DNA of 64,000 nucleotides from contig NZ_JAAUWW010000009.1 in assembly GCF_014694375.1 (NCBI RefSeq), positions 1 through 64,000 on the forward strand, read 5' to 3'. Below the pieces are notes generated by a model. The model searched no databases. It saw only the letters and a program-made list of their open reading frames with translations, and was not told the DNA's origin. The stretch comes from Vibrio sp. S17_S38 (GTDB taxonomy: Bacteria > Pseudomonadota > Gammaproteobacteria > Enterobacterales > Vibrionaceae). Position 1 is the stretch's first letter. The number at the start of each line of letters is the position of its first letter. Both the position numbers and the translations under genes were made by a program. Positions 63,392 through 64,000 of the stretch are shown in pieces.

Positions 63392-64000
63392 TTGACTTCT
63401 TCACATAGAAGCCACACTTCAGACTCAAACACCTCTCCTTTAACTAATACAGCTAAGCACCAACTTGTCGGCCATAGCGTCGAAAAAATTGGTGGTACTT
63501 CCATGTCAGCATTTGATGCTGTATTAGACAATATTCTACTGCGCCCAGAAAACCCTTATAACCGAATGTTTGTCGTTTCTGCCTATGGTGGCATTACTGA
63601 TGCATTATTAGAATGTAAGCGCAGCGGCAAAGCGGGTATCTATCGCTTGGTCGAAAATCGTGATGATGCATGGACAGATGCCATTGATGATTTAGAGCAT
63701 CGCATGTTGCTGATCAATGAAAATATGTTTGCCGATCCCATCAGCCGTCGTCGTGCCGATACTTTCATTAAAGATCGTCTTGCTAAAGCCAGCAGCTGTA
63801 TTAGTAACATCATGGAAACGTGCCAATATGGACAGTTTTCTATGCAGCACTACTTGCCTCAAATTCGAGAGTTTTTATCTTCTATCGGTGAGGCTCACAG
63901 TGCCTACAATACTTGTTTGAAGCTAAAAACTCTTGGCGTAAATTCAACATTCATCGACCTTTCAGGTTGGGACAGTGATGAAGATGGTCAAGTAGTATCT
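63392..64000 (+). CDS. ask: Ectoine-type aspartokinase, cut by window end
   Basis: A frame from TTG at 63392, with AGGAG 8 nt upstream, stays open for 203 codons to the last base. After a polar N-terminus it reads HSVEKIGGTSMSAFDAVLDNIL, the KxGGTS start of aspartokinases in the ectoine-specific (Ask_Ect) form, and later FVVSAYGGITDALLE. It makes aspartyl phosphate, feeding the pathway. As fourth gene of ectABC-ask it would relieve feedback limits on ectoine production. The C-terminal part lies outside the window. Confidence 0.93.
   Translation, partial: MTSSHRSHTSDSNTSPLTNTAKHQLVGHSVEKIGGTSMSAFDAVLDNILLRPENPYNRMFVVSAYGGITDALLECKRSGKAGIYRLVENRDDAWTDAIDDLEHRMLLINENMFADPISRRRADTFIKDRLAKASSCISNIMETCQYGQFSMQHYLPQIREFLSSIGEAHSAYNTCLKLKTLGVNSTFIDLSGWDSDEDGQVVS

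Noticed and set aside
1-64000. CRISPR array, tRNA or rRNA genes, intact insertion sequences, phage genes
   Set aside because: I looked for spaced direct repeats, clover-leaf or rRNA-like stretches, and transposase or integrase motifs, and saw none.

Overview
The window looks like chromosomal DNA of a marine or salt-tolerant gammaproteobacterium of the Vibrionaceae. The reasons are the AT-rich sequence, a Vibrio-type nap cluster (napFDABC plus a 45-aa membrane protein, next to narQ/narP genes), an ectoine operon that continues into an ectoine-type aspartokinase, an eptA-dgkA-two-component cluster, and one copy of a Vibrionaceae-type palindromic intergenic repeat. I cannot resolve the genus or species from sequence alone. 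I see no rRNA, tRNA, CRISPR array, prophage or intact insertion sequence.

Layout. 1-5100: a small secreted protein behind a perfect CRP-like site, then two lipoproteins for pectin breakdown (PL1 pectate lyase and multidomain CE8 pectinesterase). 5450-8700: a VOC-fold protein and an arsenic operon (arsR-acr3-arsC-arsH, minus strand) with two near-identical operator dyads. 8880-12760: a sulfonate/nitrate/taurine-type ABC transporter and a divergent pirin. 13010-17200: an orphan amino-acid binding protein, a HisC-like aminotransferase with a triplicated 3' end, a divergent LysR regulator and a DUF808 membrane protein. 17420-21770: histidine kinase, response regulator, diacylglycerol kinase and lipid A phosphoethanolamine transferase, which form a polymyxin-resistance type locus with a PmrA-like box. 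22130-29620: a LacI repressor and a sugar ABC transporter/GH2 glycosidase operon that share a 17-bp operator-like sequence. 29940-30730: ferredoxin-NADP reductase. 31100-39060: two complete, different pstSCAB phosphate operons in tandem.

39150-48780: a GGDEF protein with a large perfect hairpin in its leader, then narQ-narP divergent from the periplasmic nitrate reductase operon, with FNR- and NarP-like sites between them. 48820-50530: a decaying patch with a truncated HAD gene and a truncated universal stress protein around a LysR gene. 50840-60240: mixed housekeeping genes (LysM lipoprotein, CpdB, DUF6279 lipoprotein, M14 peptidase, CueP copper protein, YaeQ, glutaredoxin, SulP transporter). 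60797-64000: ectABC and the first 203 codons of the ectoine aspartokinase, cut by the window edge.

Together these genes suit a free-living or plant/algae-associated bacterium that scavenges phosphate and plant polymers, respires nitrate, and resists arsenic, copper, cationic peptides and salt. Most of the content belongs to known families. The less ordinary signals are regulatory or structural: shared operators, hairpins placed just after binding-protein genes, the GGDEF leader hairpin, the tandem repeat at a gene end, and the repeat element inside the second pst operon. I found no convincing wholly new multi-gene system.
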